A DNA stretch of 64,000 nucleotides, from contig NZ_JAIVKK010000003.1 of the NCBI RefSeq assembly GCF_020524005.1, forward strand, positions 558,001 to 622,000. The letters are read 5' to 3'. A program made the translations under genes and the position numbers. This stretch comes from Microbulbifer aggregans (GTDB taxonomy: Bacteria > Pseudomonadota > Gammaproteobacteria > Pseudomonadales > Cellvibrionaceae). The notes below the pieces were generated by a model, which worked only from the letters and a program-made list of their open reading frames with translations, was not told the origin of the DNA and ran no database searches. Shown here in pieces: positions 28,437 through 37,464 of the stretch (position 1 is its first letter; every line of letters starts with the position of its first letter).

Positions 28437-29144
28437 CTACGAAGCACTCTTGAGAAAAGCCAGCATCCAGCGCGCCACCGCGCTGGTGTGGATATCATTC
28501 TGTAGCGATTCTTTGCCCTTCTCGACCATATCAGCGCCAAAGACTTCCTGACGCAGTTCCATCAGGCCTTTTGAATAGGGCTTGGTAAATTCCGGGTGCG
28601 CCTGCATGGTAAGCATATGCTCACCAACCTGCAGCAGCGCATAGGGGCAGAAATCGCTCGACGCAATGACCTGCGTCCCCGGCGCCGGCATTACTACCTG
28701 GTCCTGGTGACTGACCAGCAATCTGAACGAGCCTTGGGGCTCCCCCATCCACGCCGGAGTCTCCTGGATTTCGTAGCTGTGAACCCCCACGCCCCAGCCT
28801 TTCTCGGACTTCCGGGTTTCACCACCCAGAGCATGGGCAATCAATTGGTGACCGAAGCATATTCCCAGTGTGGGCTTCTTGCGCTTGTGCAGTTCCTGTA
28901 CAAAGGCCATCAGCGGTGGGATCCAGGGCTTATCGTCATAGACACCTGATTTACTGCCGGTAATCAGATAGGCATCGACTTCATCAATGTCCTGTGGATA
29001 CAGGCCCAGCTGAACTTCATAGGTTTCAAATTCCAGCGATGGATCCTCCCGGCGCAGCAAATCAGCAAACATCTCCGGATATTCGCCGAATTCCCCTACC
29101 AACTCCGCCCGTACATCATCTGTTTTGAGTACACCAATCTTCAT
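28437..29144 (-). CDS. Class I glutamine amidotransferase-like protein
   Basis: A 235-residue stand-alone class I glutamine amidotransferase domain, of the type often labelled GMP synthase-like. The nucleophile Cys lies in LGICFGHQLIAHALGG and the catalytic His in QAHPEF. There is no synthase domain, so it is not guaA itself; such proteins may hydrolyse gamma-glutamyl compounds. The frame opens four codons earlier, but the ATG at 29144 begins MKIGVL, the family's first strand. It is divergent from the second ompW. Confidence 0.88.
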   Translation of the reverse strand: MKIGVLKTDDVRAELVGEFGEYPEMFADLLRREDPSLEFETYEVQLGLYPQDIDEVDAYLITGSKSGVYDDKPWIPPLMAFVQELHKRKKPTLGICFGHQLIAHALGGETRKSEKGWGVGVHSYEIQETPAWMGEPQGSFRLLVSHQDQVVMPAPGTQVIASSDFCPYALLQVGEHMLTMQAHPEFTKPYSKGLMELRQEVFGADMVEKGKESLQNDIHTSAVARWMLAFLKSAS

Positions 29145-29172
29145 TATTCGTACCACCGATCTCTCGATACCG

Positions 29173-29195
29173 TTAATTTGTGATCACATTAATTA
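29173..29195. promoter_or_regulatory. Palindrome in the ompW2 promoter region
   Basis: A nearly symmetric 23-base element with TGTGATCACA at its centre (29179-29188) lies between the amidotransferase gene and ompW2, 30 bases before one start and about 130 before the other. The half-sites TGTGA and TCACA resemble CRP sites but lack the six-base spacer, so a GntR-type or other dimer is more likely. Confidence 0.45.
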
Positions 29196-29317
29196 TGGCA
29201 CAGCTTTCTTCCTATTTGTGTCATGCAAACAAACGCAAAAAGATTTCGTCCGTCTCTACACATCTAGACTGAAAGCATTGCATTTGACCCTTTCCGTAGT
29301 TCAAGGAGCGATCTCAC

Positions 29318-30067
29318 ATGAAAGTGTTCAGCCTGGTTACCATATTACTCGCCACCTCTCTGGGTGCCAGCCAATGCCTGGCCGACTATGAGCAGGGCGA
29401 TTTTATCGTCCGCATCGGCTGGGGCACCGTGCAGCCGGACGACGATTCCGACTGGCTGCTGATCGATGACGCCGTAGATCTCCCGGGAACCCGCGTCTAC
29501 GTGGATGACGGCGATGCCGCGACCTTTACCGGTACCTGGCTGTTTGCGGATCACTTCGGACTCGGCCTGCTGTTGGCCACCCCCTTCGAGCACGATCTGG
29601 ACATCAGTGGCCTGCCCGACCCCGTCGATCCAATCGGTGCGCTGCCCCTGGGCAAGGTACCTTTGGGCAGCATCGAGCATTTGCCGCCGACCCTAACCGT
29701 GCAATGGTTCCCGGTGTGCAAGGAGTCCTGGGTGCAACCCTACGTGGGTTTCGGGGTGAACTTCACCACCTTTATGGATGAGGATATCGACCGGGTCGCG
29801 CAAGGCTATTTCGAAGACGTGCTCGGCGCAGTCAGTAATGCCGGGTTGAGGCTGGACGACTCCTGGGGGCTCGCTGGTGAGCTCGGTGTAGATATCGCGT
29901 TCGGGCGCGACAGCAGCTGGCTGTTCAATGCCGCGGTGTGGTACCTGGACATCGACACCGATGCGCGAGTTGATTTCCGCGACCGCGACAACAACTGGGT
30001 ACGCATTACAACCGATGTCGACATCGACCCCTGGGTGTACTCCGTAGGGCTTGGCTACAAGTTCTAA
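29318..30067 (+). CDS. OmpW family outer-membrane protein, second copy
   Basis: A 249-residue OmpW-type barrel with a signal peptide at residues 1-22 and mature start DYEQGDFIVRIGWGTVQPDD. It shares the GLLLATPFEHDLDISGL and EHLPPTLTVQWFP blocks and the final GLGYKF strand with the copy at 5341-6030. It is 20 residues longer owing to acidic insertions in the first and second loops. The ATG follows CAAGGAG. Unlike its paralogue it has no FNR box; a TGTGATCACA palindrome is upstream instead. Confidence 0.92.
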   Translation: MKVFSLVTILLATSLGASQCLADYEQGDFIVRIGWGTVQPDDDSDWLLIDDAVDLPGTRVYVDDGDAATFTGTWLFADHFGLGLLLATPFEHDLDISGLPDPVDPIGALPLGKVPLGSIEHLPPTLTVQWFPVCKESWVQPYVGFGVNFTTFMDEDIDRVAQGYFEDVLGAVSNAGLRLDDSWGLAGELGVDIAFGRDSSWLFNAAVWYLDIDTDARVDFRDRDNNWVRITTDVDIDPWVYSVGLGYKF

Positions 30068-30080
30068 GCTCTACTCCACA

Positions 30081-30104
30081 GCTGGCGCCTGTCTGGACGC
30101 CAGC
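30081..30104 (+). terminator. Hairpin after ompW2
   Basis: GCTGGCG and CGCCAGC form a perfect 7-base stem with a 10-base loop 14 bases after the ompW2 stop. No T tract follows, so termination is uncertain. Confidence 0.35.
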
Positions 30105-30315
30105 ACTGCATACGCTATTCTCCCGCCAAAAATGCCGCCACAGGCGGACCTGACTACGACACACCATCTATTCTCGTTTATCAACCCGGTCGAAGCCCCT
30201 GAATTACTCCGTCAACGTTGCGGCTGCCGGTACGGGAGCGGATGCTGTATTTTTCCTGTATGATCCCGCGCCGCTGATCACTTTTCGATCGTATTAGAAC
30301 AATATGGGGAAGACG

Positions 30316-31914
30316 ATGACGACGTCCGCACAGAGCGAACTAGCCACCGCCACCAACGGCAAAAAAACCAACTTCACCCGCTTCCTCGACACGGTCGAGT
30401 GGCTGGGTAACCTGCTCCCTCACCCAATCACCCTGTTCGCGATGTTCGCCGTGGGTGTAGTGATCCTGAGTGGTATTGCCTCCTACTTCGGCCTTTCTGT
30501 CGTCGATCCACGCCCGGAAGGCGCCGCCGGGCGCTCCGCGGATGGCGTTATTCACGTGGTCAACCTGCTCTCCGGCGAGGGGCTCCGAACCGTCGTCACC
30601 ACTCTGGTGACCAACTTCACCAGCTTTGCCCCCCTCGGTACAGTACTGGTGGCGCTGCTGGGCGTGGGCATTGCCGAGCACTCCGGTCTGTTGAGCGCCG
30701 CCGTGCGCGGCATGGTGTTGCAGGCCTCCAAGCGCACGGTCACCGTTATCGTCGTGTTCGCCGGCATCATCTCCAATACTGCCTCGGAACTCGGCTATGT
30801 GGTACTGATCCCCATGGCCGCGATGATCTTCCACTCCCTCGGCCGCCATCCGCTGGCGGGCCTCGCTGCGGCCTTCGCCGGGGTATCCGGCGGCTACAGC
30901 GCGAATCTGTTTCTCGGCACCGTAGACCCGCTGCTCTCCGGTATCACCGAATCCGCCGCCCATATGATCGACCCCAATTATGTGGTCGGCCCGGAAGTGA
31001 ACTGGTTCTTTATGATCGTCAGTACCTTCCTGATCACCATCGTGGGCAGCTGGGTGACCCTCGCCATCGTTGAACCGAAACTGGGTAAATACGACAGCAG
31101 CGAAGCCTCTGTAGACCTGTCCCAGGACAAGATGACCACTCTGACCGAAACCGAGAAACGCGGCCTGAGATTCGCAGGCCTGGCAGTACTTGGTGTGTGC
31201 AGTTTGCTGGCACTTACCATCGTGCCTGAGTGGGGTGTCCTGAGAAACCAGGCTACCGGCGAAGTGGCCGGCTCCCCCTTCCTGAAAGGCATCGTTGCCC
31301 TGATTGTGGTGTTCTTCGCGGTACCGGGCTTTGTCTACGGCAAGGTCGTGGGCACCATGAACAACGACCGCGACGTGATCGATGCCATGTCCAAAAGCAT
31401 GAGCACTATGGGTATGTATATCGTACTGGTGTTCTTTGCAGCGCAGTTCGTAGCCTTCTTCAAAATGACCAACCTGGGCACCATTTTCGCGGTACTGGGA
31501 GCGGAAGCATTGCAGAGTATCGGCCTTACCGGACCGCTGCTGTTTTTCTTCTTTATCCTGATGTGCGGGGTGGTCAACCTGAGCCTGGGCAGTGCCTCCG
31601 CACAGTGGGCGGTAACCGCACCGATTTTCGTGCCGATGCTGATGCTGCTGGGCTACGCACCGGAAGTCATCCAGGCCGCCTACCGGATTGGCGACTCGGT
31701 GACCAATATCATCACCCCGATGATGAGCTATTTCGGTCTGATCGTTTCCTTCGCCACCCGCTACAAGAAAGACCTGGGAATCGGCACACTGATTGCGACC
31801 ATGATCCCTTATTCGATCTTCTTCTTTATCGGCTGGACTGCGCTCTTCTTCCTGTGGGTATTCGTCGCCGGCCTGCCAGTGGGGCCGGGCGCAGCTACTT
31901 ACTTCACCATGTAA
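30316..31914 (+). CDS. abgT: AbgT family transporter
   Basis: A 532-residue inner-membrane transporter of the AbgT family, with about 11-13 membrane segments. Members import p-aminobenzoyl-glutamate or export sulfonamides, driven by ions. Family marks are FAPLGTVLVALLGVGIAEHSGL near residue 98, ISNTASELGYVVLIP near 150 and the final SVTNIITPMMSYFGLI repeat near 470. The ATG at 30316 has GGGGA 6 bases upstream; one at 30304 is in frame but lacks a site. Its 3' end recurs as two decayed copies at 50212-50612 and 52895-53303. The amidohydrolase at 48877 is the kind of enzyme usually coupled to this transporter. Confidence 0.93.
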   Translation: MTTSAQSELATATNGKKTNFTRFLDTVEWLGNLLPHPITLFAMFAVGVVILSGIASYFGLSVVDPRPEGAAGRSADGVIHVVNLLSGEGLRTVVTTLVTNFTSFAPLGTVLVALLGVGIAEHSGLLSAAVRGMVLQASKRTVTVIVVFAGIISNTASELGYVVLIPMAAMIFHSLGRHPLAGLAAAFAGVSGGYSANLFLGTVDPLLSGITESAAHMIDPNYVVGPEVNWFFMIVSTFLITIVGSWVTLAIVEPKLGKYDSSEASVDLSQDKMTTLTETEKRGLRFAGLAVLGVCSLLALTIVPEWGVLRNQATGEVAGSPFLKGIVALIVVFFAVPGFVYGKVVGTMNNDRDVIDAMSKSMSTMGMYIVLVFFAAQFVAFFKMTNLGTIFAVLGAEALQSIGLTGPLLFFFFILMCGVVNLSLGSASAQWAVTAPIFVPMLMLLGYAPEVIQAAYRIGDSVTNIITPMMSYFGLIVSFATRYKKDLGIGTLIATMIPYSIFFFIGWTALFFLWVFVAGLPVGPGAATYFTM

Positions 31915-31937
31915 GCGAGCCCCATCCTACTTTCCTC

Positions 31938-31968
31938 GAAACCGCGCCATTAGGCGCGGTTTCTTTTT
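31938..31968 (+). terminator. Terminator of abgT
   Basis: GAAACCGCGCC and GGCGCGGTTTC form a perfect 11-base stem with a 4-base loop and a five-T run. Copies accompany the abgT fragments near 50585 and 53278. Confidence 0.93.
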
Positions 31969-32035
31969 CCCGCGAATACTTCTGGAAGGCGCGTGCAAGC
32001 TAGTCAGAGAGTGCACACGGCAAGGCCTGAATCTC

Positions 32036-32773
32036 TCAATTATGGCGATCCAGGGTACTTGCGAATCCGTCCCAGAAATCTGAACGGTCATTGATATAAA
32101 AATGCCCGCCGGCTACTTCCTGGCTCGCGAAGCCCTTTCCGGAGTAGGCAGCCCATGCCAATGCATCATCCGGGTCAATGTGCTCATCTTCACGACTGTA
32201 TATGCAGTGAATAGGCACAGGCACCTGAGTAACTCTGGTTCGATACGTATCCACAATCCTGAAGTCCGCTCTGAGAGAGGGCAGGTATAGTGCAACCTGC
32301 TCAGGATCCGCCAGGATCGACTCGGGCATACCTCCCATCTGCCGCATTTTTTCCAGGAACATTTCATCCGGGAGTGTACTGGTGGGATTTCGCAGAGTAG
32401 CCAGATGCGGCGCCCGACTCGCCGAGACATACAGTCGCCGGGGCAGAGCCTCGCCACTACGTTGCAGACGCTTCACCAGTTCGAACGCCACTCTGGCGCC
32501 AAGACTGTGCCCCAAAATCGAAAACGGTTTTCCATCCAGGTAAGGCTGAAGAGCCTTGTGAATACCTCTTACCATCTGGTTCATGTTCTGGCATGGCGGA
32601 ACATGGATATGACTGGAGCGACCAGGTGGCTGCACAGCGATCAACTCGACGTCAGCCGGTAACCGATCAGCCCAGCGAATATAAGTTGCCGCCGTCCCAC
32701 CTGCATAAGGTAGACACACCAGGCGAACGGAAGAATCGGGGTTGGGTTTAGGGGTCAACAACCAATCAGTCAT
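32036..32773 (-). CDS. Type II thioesterase of the polyketide locus
   Basis: A 245-residue alpha/beta hydrolase of the GrsT/type II thioesterase family. Such enzymes clear stalled acyl groups from carrier proteins or release products. The family start LVCLPYAGGTAATY is at residues 18-31, the nucleophile is S90 in GHSLG, an acidic residue lies in YSREDEHID and the catalytic His in GGHFYIND. It is the last gene of the polyketide operon, 137 bases after the preceding gene, and may have an extra promoter. The synthase has no integrated thioesterase domain, so this one could also take part in product release. Confidence 0.92.
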   Translation of the reverse strand: MTDWLLTPKPNPDSSVRLVCLPYAGGTAATYIRWADRLPADVELIAVQPPGRSSHIHVPPCQNMNQMVRGIHKALQPYLDGKPFSILGHSLGARVAFELVKRLQRSGEALPRRLYVSASRAPHLATLRNPTSTLPDEMFLEKMRQMGGMPESILADPEQVALYLPSLRADFRIVDTYRTRVTQVPVPIHCIYSREDEHIDPDDALAWAAYSGKGFASQEVAGGHFYINDRSDFWDGFASTLDRHN

Positions 32774-32910
32774 TTTTTACCAAAATAGCGCCTACAGGCA
32801 CCAAATAATAATTCGCCACGATCCGCAAAAGGAAAACAGGAACATGACTGTCCCCATTTTCCTTCTTTCAGCGAATAGATTTATCAACAAACGGCGCAAG
32901 CGTTGCCGGG

Positions 32911-34509
32911 TTATTCACATCGTCCGATCAAGCTCCATTCATCCCATTGCTCAGGTTCCGCCTGCGGCTTTTCTTGCGTCCACCATTTTGCGCGATACAG
33001 CAAGTTTTCAAGGACGACTTCACTGTCCTTCTTATAAGTTTGCTCGCCTGACCAGTCTGCATTCTCCGTGCAACTAACCAGGGGCGCCTGCATACGACCT
33101 TGCCAGTCAACCTGGAAATCCGGCCAGTGCTCAACATAAAGTTGATCGTGAGGAAGACTCTTGACCTCTGCTTTCTCAGCATCAGTCCAACTTGCCCCTT
33201 GTACCTGGTGACAAAGCTGACAGGTCGACGTTTCAGGTCCCCATTTATGCCGCTTCAGAAAACCATTGACGGGGTCGTTATCTACATCGCCGTCATTGTA
33301 CAGCGCGTAAATATCGCTGGCATTATCTTCGCGATGGCGCCACATATCGTGACCCATATTCCATTTTTCATAGTTAAAAAATGGAACGTATTTATAGGTC
33401 AGATAACCCATTGCACTATCCAGGTCCCCGGCCTTTATCATGTAGTCAAAGCCAAGAGTGGCAAACGAAATGATGTTATACGTTGCTCTCGGATGATCCT
33501 CACAGAAAATATTATTATTTTCGAAGCAGGCAGCCTGCCCATCCAGAAAATATTGATAACCGCGTTCGAAGTTCTCCGGCTCGTTAAAGGCGAAGATACT
33601 CGCCGGGAAGAGGTAAAACTGCGGATACATCGCAAACCATTCACCAACTTCACGATCCAGTGAAGCTACCGCGTCCATATCCCCGTGGAACTTCGCTATC
33701 CAGCGACGGGTCGGCACACTGAAGCCACCCACGGCAGGTGCCAGACGATACAATGAGGTACTCTGAGGATTGGCTTCCCAGTTGGCCTCATGTTGCTGCG
33801 CCATCAGAGTTGTACGCTTGGCAAAATAGCTCGCTTTCAGAAAAGCATAGAGCGTACCAGGGTCATGGTAGTCAGACTCTCCACCTATCCACTGGTTAAT
33901 CGCGGCAAGATACAGGTTTGAAGTGATGTTATCCGGCTTCGCCAGTACATCCAGAGTCAGCAACCGTTCGGACTTGTAACGATCACTCTCTTTGTAGTTA
34001 AACGCCTCAAAAAAACTGCCGTGTGCGTCTCGGCCTTCCTCAGTATCAATCACCGAGGAAGACGGCAACCATGTATCCAACTGGTGCTGTATACGATCTC
34101 GCGCTTCCCGTATCCAAATATCCTCTGCACCCAGTGACCGACTCCTGGAAAGGAAATACAGCGCGTAAATAGAGTGGTCCAGGCTATCCACCAGCGCCTC
34201 ACCGGATAACCCCGGATCAGCCGTATATAGATTGGACTTCTGAATATGTAACAGTGCATTCGCCCTGGCTATGCTTACGCTATCTGGATTTTCCAGATAG
34301 CTGATCAGTAGCTCTCTCTCACGCCGAGGAATAAAGTTCCAGGCCGTATCCGGAAGCTGAGTCTCGTAGGCCGACATTTCGGTCAGATGTTCATCTGGAA
34401 ACTGAAGCCAAAGGTCATCCGTCGGTATCGCTGGCACAGCGGCTACCACTGAGCTCAAACCGGCAACAATCAGTGCGGCCGCGATATTGCTTACTTTAGA
34501 AATCTTCAT
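32911..34509 (-). CDS. Exported protein with CXXCH motif and C-terminal carbohydrate-binding module (copy 1)
   Basis: A 532-residue exported protein with a signal peptide at 1-23. A helical region of about 400 residues has no family I recognise. It shares with its downstream-numbered paralogue the blocks RLAPAVGGFSVPTRRW and HGD..A..SLDRE. Near residue 435, TCQLCHQ is a CXXCH motif that could attach c-type heme. The last 60 residues form a chitin/cellulose-binding CBM5/12-like module with AKWWTQ and DEWSLIGRC. Why a heme-type motif and a sugar-binding module sit in a polyketide operon is unclear. The gap to the upstream paralogue is 17 bases. Confidence 0.8.
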   Translation of the reverse strand: MKISKVSNIAAALIVAGLSSVVAAVPAIPTDDLWLQFPDEHLTEMSAYETQLPDTAWNFIPRRERELLISYLENPDSVSIARANALLHIQKSNLYTADPGLSGEALVDSLDHSIYALYFLSRSRSLGAEDIWIREARDRIQHQLDTWLPSSSVIDTEEGRDAHGSFFEAFNYKESDRYKSERLLTLDVLAKPDNITSNLYLAAINQWIGGESDYHDPGTLYAFLKASYFAKRTTLMAQQHEANWEANPQSTSLYRLAPAVGGFSVPTRRWIAKFHGDMDAVASLDREVGEWFAMYPQFYLFPASIFAFNEPENFERGYQYFLDGQAACFENNNIFCEDHPRATYNIISFATLGFDYMIKAGDLDSAMGYLTYKYVPFFNYEKWNMGHDMWRHREDNASDIYALYNDGDVDNDPVNGFLKRHKWGPETSTCQLCHQVQGASWTDAEKAEVKSLPHDQLYVEHWPDFQVDWQGRMQAPLVSCTENADWSGEQTYKKDSEVVLENLLYRAKWWTQEKPQAEPEQWDEWSLIGRCE

Positions 34510-34526
34510 TTTTTACAATCCCGCGT

Positions 34527-36188
34527 TTAGTGAATACCGGAGTAACAGGCACTGTCAAAAGTCCAAACATCCCAGAAGCTTGGGCTGCCAGGCTTTTGAT
34601 TGATGTTCCACCACTTCGCGGTGTACTTCGCGCCTTCCCAGACCACCGTCATATCTGCGTTATAAACTGTCTGCTCAGACCAGCTGGCAATTTCTGAACA
34701 GTTGCCGGCATCTGCTTCTGACGCCCCAAACCAGCTGGTGGTAATCTCCGGCCACTCATACAGGGTGGCGACACTTTCGTCAGGCAGGTATACCGTATTG
34801 ATCTCTTCTTCCGGCCACACCCGGGATTGGGCCTGGTGGCAGTACTGGCAGGTAATCGTATCGGGGCCCCATTGATGTTTCTTCAGCAAAAAGTTGGTCG
34901 GGTCATCGCTGGGATCATCGTTTTGGTATAAAGCGAAGATCTGTTGGAGATTTGCCTGACGATAGTCCCAGGCCGCGCGCCCGTAGTCCCAACTACTCCA
35001 GCCAAAGGCCGGGTTCTGGTTGAAGGTGAGAAATTGTGCGGCCATATCAAGCTCGCCAAGCTTGATCATGTAATCGACCGCACCGAGGAAGTAGGACAGG
35101 TTATTAAATGAAAAGCGTGGCCGGTCCAGACAGGATCGGATCGTAGGAACCTCAATGCAGTGACCAAATCCAGTCCACCACGCATTCCACCCCTGCATCA
35201 AATGTTCAGGCTCATTGAAGTACATAAGCCCGATGCTCGCAGCGTGGAACGCTGGATAATGCTCGAACCACTGATCATGCTCTCTATCGAGCGTTTCAAC
35301 TGCGGCGGAATCACCGTGTAACAATGCCAGCCAACGTCTGGCAGGTACTGTCCAACCACCCAGAATCGGCGCCAATCGTACTCTGTCGTAGTTGTCTGGA
35401 TCCTGCAGCCAAAGCTTCTCAAGTGTCTCCGACATCGCTACGCTGCGAACGGAGAAATAGCTACTCAATACGAAGCTGTACAGAATCGATGGATCCGAGA
35501 AGCCGGCTTCACCTCCGACCCAGATATTGGCGGCGGTCAGATAGGCACTGGTAAGCGCATTTCCCGGGTGACGGCTATAGTCCGCAAGCAGGTTATCAAC
35601 AACCTGGATACGCTGGCCTTCCTGGTAATTGAACGCGTTAGTAAAACCATTGTGGGAAGGCAGTTCTTGCTGATATACCGGTTCCGAAATACTGTGCTTA
35701 TGGAGCGCCTGATCAACCCTTTTATAAGCGAATTCCACCCACGCCTGCGGAGATGCACCCAGGTTAATCGTACGTTCCAGGAAATATTGCGCATATATCG
35801 CATATTTTAATGAATCACCGCTTTCCGGTTCTTTTAGTATCGATTTATTCAAACAATATATAGCTAAAATCTTACTCAACTGGCTATCAGATGGGTTATC
35901 CAGATATGCCTTGAGAGCCTTCGCTTCAAACTCTCCAATTTCAGTCACCGCCGTAACCGGAAATCCGATATACGCATCCTCTGAATAGCTGTTAGCGATT
36001 CCAATATATCCATCAAATACAGGGTGGCGAGCGAGCGCTTTTATTTCACCGAGCGGAATATTCAAATCATCATAAATAAATGGAAAATTGTAGTAATTCC
36101 CCTCTGAAGGAAAACCTTCCACACGCTCTGCATTCGCCCCGGCCGAGAAAGCCAGCATAGCGAATATAAAAAATACATTTTTTTTCAT
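34527..36188 (-). CDS. Exported protein with CXXCH motif and C-terminal carbohydrate-binding module (copy 2)
   Basis: A 553-residue paralogue of the protein at 32911-34509, with a signal peptide at 1-20 (MKKNVFFIFAMLAFSAGANA). The shared core includes RLAPILGGWTVPARRW and LHGDSAAVETLDRE, then KKHQWGPDTITCQYCHQAQ with the CXXCH motif. The C-terminal CBM5/12-like module has YTAKWWNINQKPGS and DVWTF. Tandem duplication is clear. The proteins probably act in the periplasm or outside the cell; a heme-dependent or structural role are both possible. It begins 16 bases after the MFS gene. Confidence 0.8.
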   Translation of the reverse strand: MKKNVFFIFAMLAFSAGANAERVEGFPSEGNYYNFPFIYDDLNIPLGEIKALARHPVFDGYIGIANSYSEDAYIGFPVTAVTEIGEFEAKALKAYLDNPSDSQLSKILAIYCLNKSILKEPESGDSLKYAIYAQYFLERTINLGASPQAWVEFAYKRVDQALHKHSISEPVYQQELPSHNGFTNAFNYQEGQRIQVVDNLLADYSRHPGNALTSAYLTAANIWVGGEAGFSDPSILYSFVLSSYFSVRSVAMSETLEKLWLQDPDNYDRVRLAPILGGWTVPARRWLALLHGDSAAVETLDREHDQWFEHYPAFHAASIGLMYFNEPEHLMQGWNAWWTGFGHCIEVPTIRSCLDRPRFSFNNLSYFLGAVDYMIKLGELDMAAQFLTFNQNPAFGWSSWDYGRAAWDYRQANLQQIFALYQNDDPSDDPTNFLLKKHQWGPDTITCQYCHQAQSRVWPEEEINTVYLPDESVATLYEWPEITTSWFGASEADAGNCSEIASWSEQTVYNADMTVVWEGAKYTAKWWNINQKPGSPSFWDVWTFDSACYSGIH

Positions 36189-36204
36189 ATTATTCTCCTT
36201 TCAA

Positions 36205-37464
36205 TTAAATGGTTTGCGCAGGCAAAGCACCCACACGCCGAAACCCGGGTATACACAACCCCGCCAGAGCAACAACGATTAATAGCATCCCCGACCATTG
36301 CAATAGGTATTGTGTCGAATAAGCCTCAATAAACATCCCGGACAAGGCAGCAGATAAAGGAGTCAATCCAAAAACTGCAAACAGCAGAAGACTCATAATC
36401 CGCCCCATATATTCACTGGGTGTGCGTTTCTGGAACCAGGTAATACCCGACACAGATATAACCCCCAGTGAGAGTCCAATAAACAAAATATAAAAAGAAG
36501 CACCGATTAGTGTCTGAACATGAGCGACACCGAACAACATACTTCCTGAAACAAGATCTCCGACAATGACGGCAATGCTCAATAAATGAGCCGGGATCTT
36601 GACTTTGATCGCAATGAGAGAGCCGATTAAGGCACCGACACCTAAACACGAATACAACTGCCCGAAATCGGTGACGCTACTAGAGAACTTCGCCTTGGCT
36701 ATCAAAGGAAGTACGACTGCCAGCGGTCCGTGAATCAACAGCGACGCGAGAGCGATGTAGCAGAGCACAATACACATTGCCCGATCCTTAACGCACCAGC
36801 TCAAACCGCGCTTAAATGATTTCAGAAAGTTATCCGATTGTTCCCCGCCCCTTGCTTCGAAGCGCAGCGTGACGATTAACGCTATCGACAAGACAATCCC
36901 AGCGAGATCCACCAGCAATGCAAACCCGACAGAGAGTGCAACCGCATTTTCCGCACCATGACTCCAGTTTTTCTGTGCAAAATAGATCAGCCAGGCTGCC
37001 AGAACAGGACCAACTACCTGAGACGCCTGGTTTGTCCCCATAAGAATTCCATTACAAACCTGAAGCTTGCTTTCAGGAACGAGAAAAGGAGGGATTGACT
37101 GCGCCGAAGTGACCGCCAATGATCCGGAACAGCCCAATAGCAGTGCAATTGGGTATAAATGCCAGAACACCAGTAAACCACTAAAGATAAGTGCGCACAG
37201 ACAGCTCAACGTTAATAAAAAAAGAATCCTGGAAAATAACAGAACCCGTATTGGCCTGTAGATATCCGATAAGGTACCTCCGAATAAAATAAATACACTG
37301 TGAGGTAAAGAAATACAGGCCATGACACTACTTAATGCCAAGGCACTGTCAGTCAGCTCCAGTGTCAACCAGGGAATCGCTACCAGCGTAAAAAAGCTGC
37401 CTATTGAAGCAACCGCGGTAGAAATCCAAAAAATGACAAATGACTTGGGCATTGCTTCACTCAA
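36205..37464 (-). CDS. MFS exporter of the polyketide locus
   Basis: A 419-residue major facilitator with about 12 membrane helices, of the EntS/MFS_3-like drug-and-siderophore exporter group. It has the GTLSDIYRPIRVLL loop between helices 2 and 3, equivalent to the MFS signature, and the TPSEYMGRIMSL loop later. The probable role is export of the polyketide product or intermediate. Its start overlaps the end of the deacetylase gene by 8 bases, indicating translational coupling. An ATG at 37452 is an alternative start. Confidence 0.88.
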   Translation of the reverse strand: MSEAMPKSFVIFWISTAVASIGSFFTLVAIPWLTLELTDSALALSSVMACISLPHSVFILFGGTLSDIYRPIRVLLFSRILFLLTLSCLCALIFSGLLVFWHLYPIALLLGCSGSLAVTSAQSIPPFLVPESKLQVCNGILMGTNQASQVVGPVLAAWLIYFAQKNWSHGAENAVALSVGFALLVDLAGIVLSIALIVTLRFEARGGEQSDNFLKSFKRGLSWCVKDRAMCIVLCYIALASLLIHGPLAVVLPLIAKAKFSSSVTDFGQLYSCLGVGALIGSLIAIKVKIPAHLLSIAVIVGDLVSGSMLFGVAHVQTLIGASFYILFIGLSLGVISVSGITWFQKRTPSEYMGRIMSLLLFAVFGLTPLSAALSGMFIEAYSTQYLLQWSGMLLIVVALAGLCIPGFRRVGALPAQTI

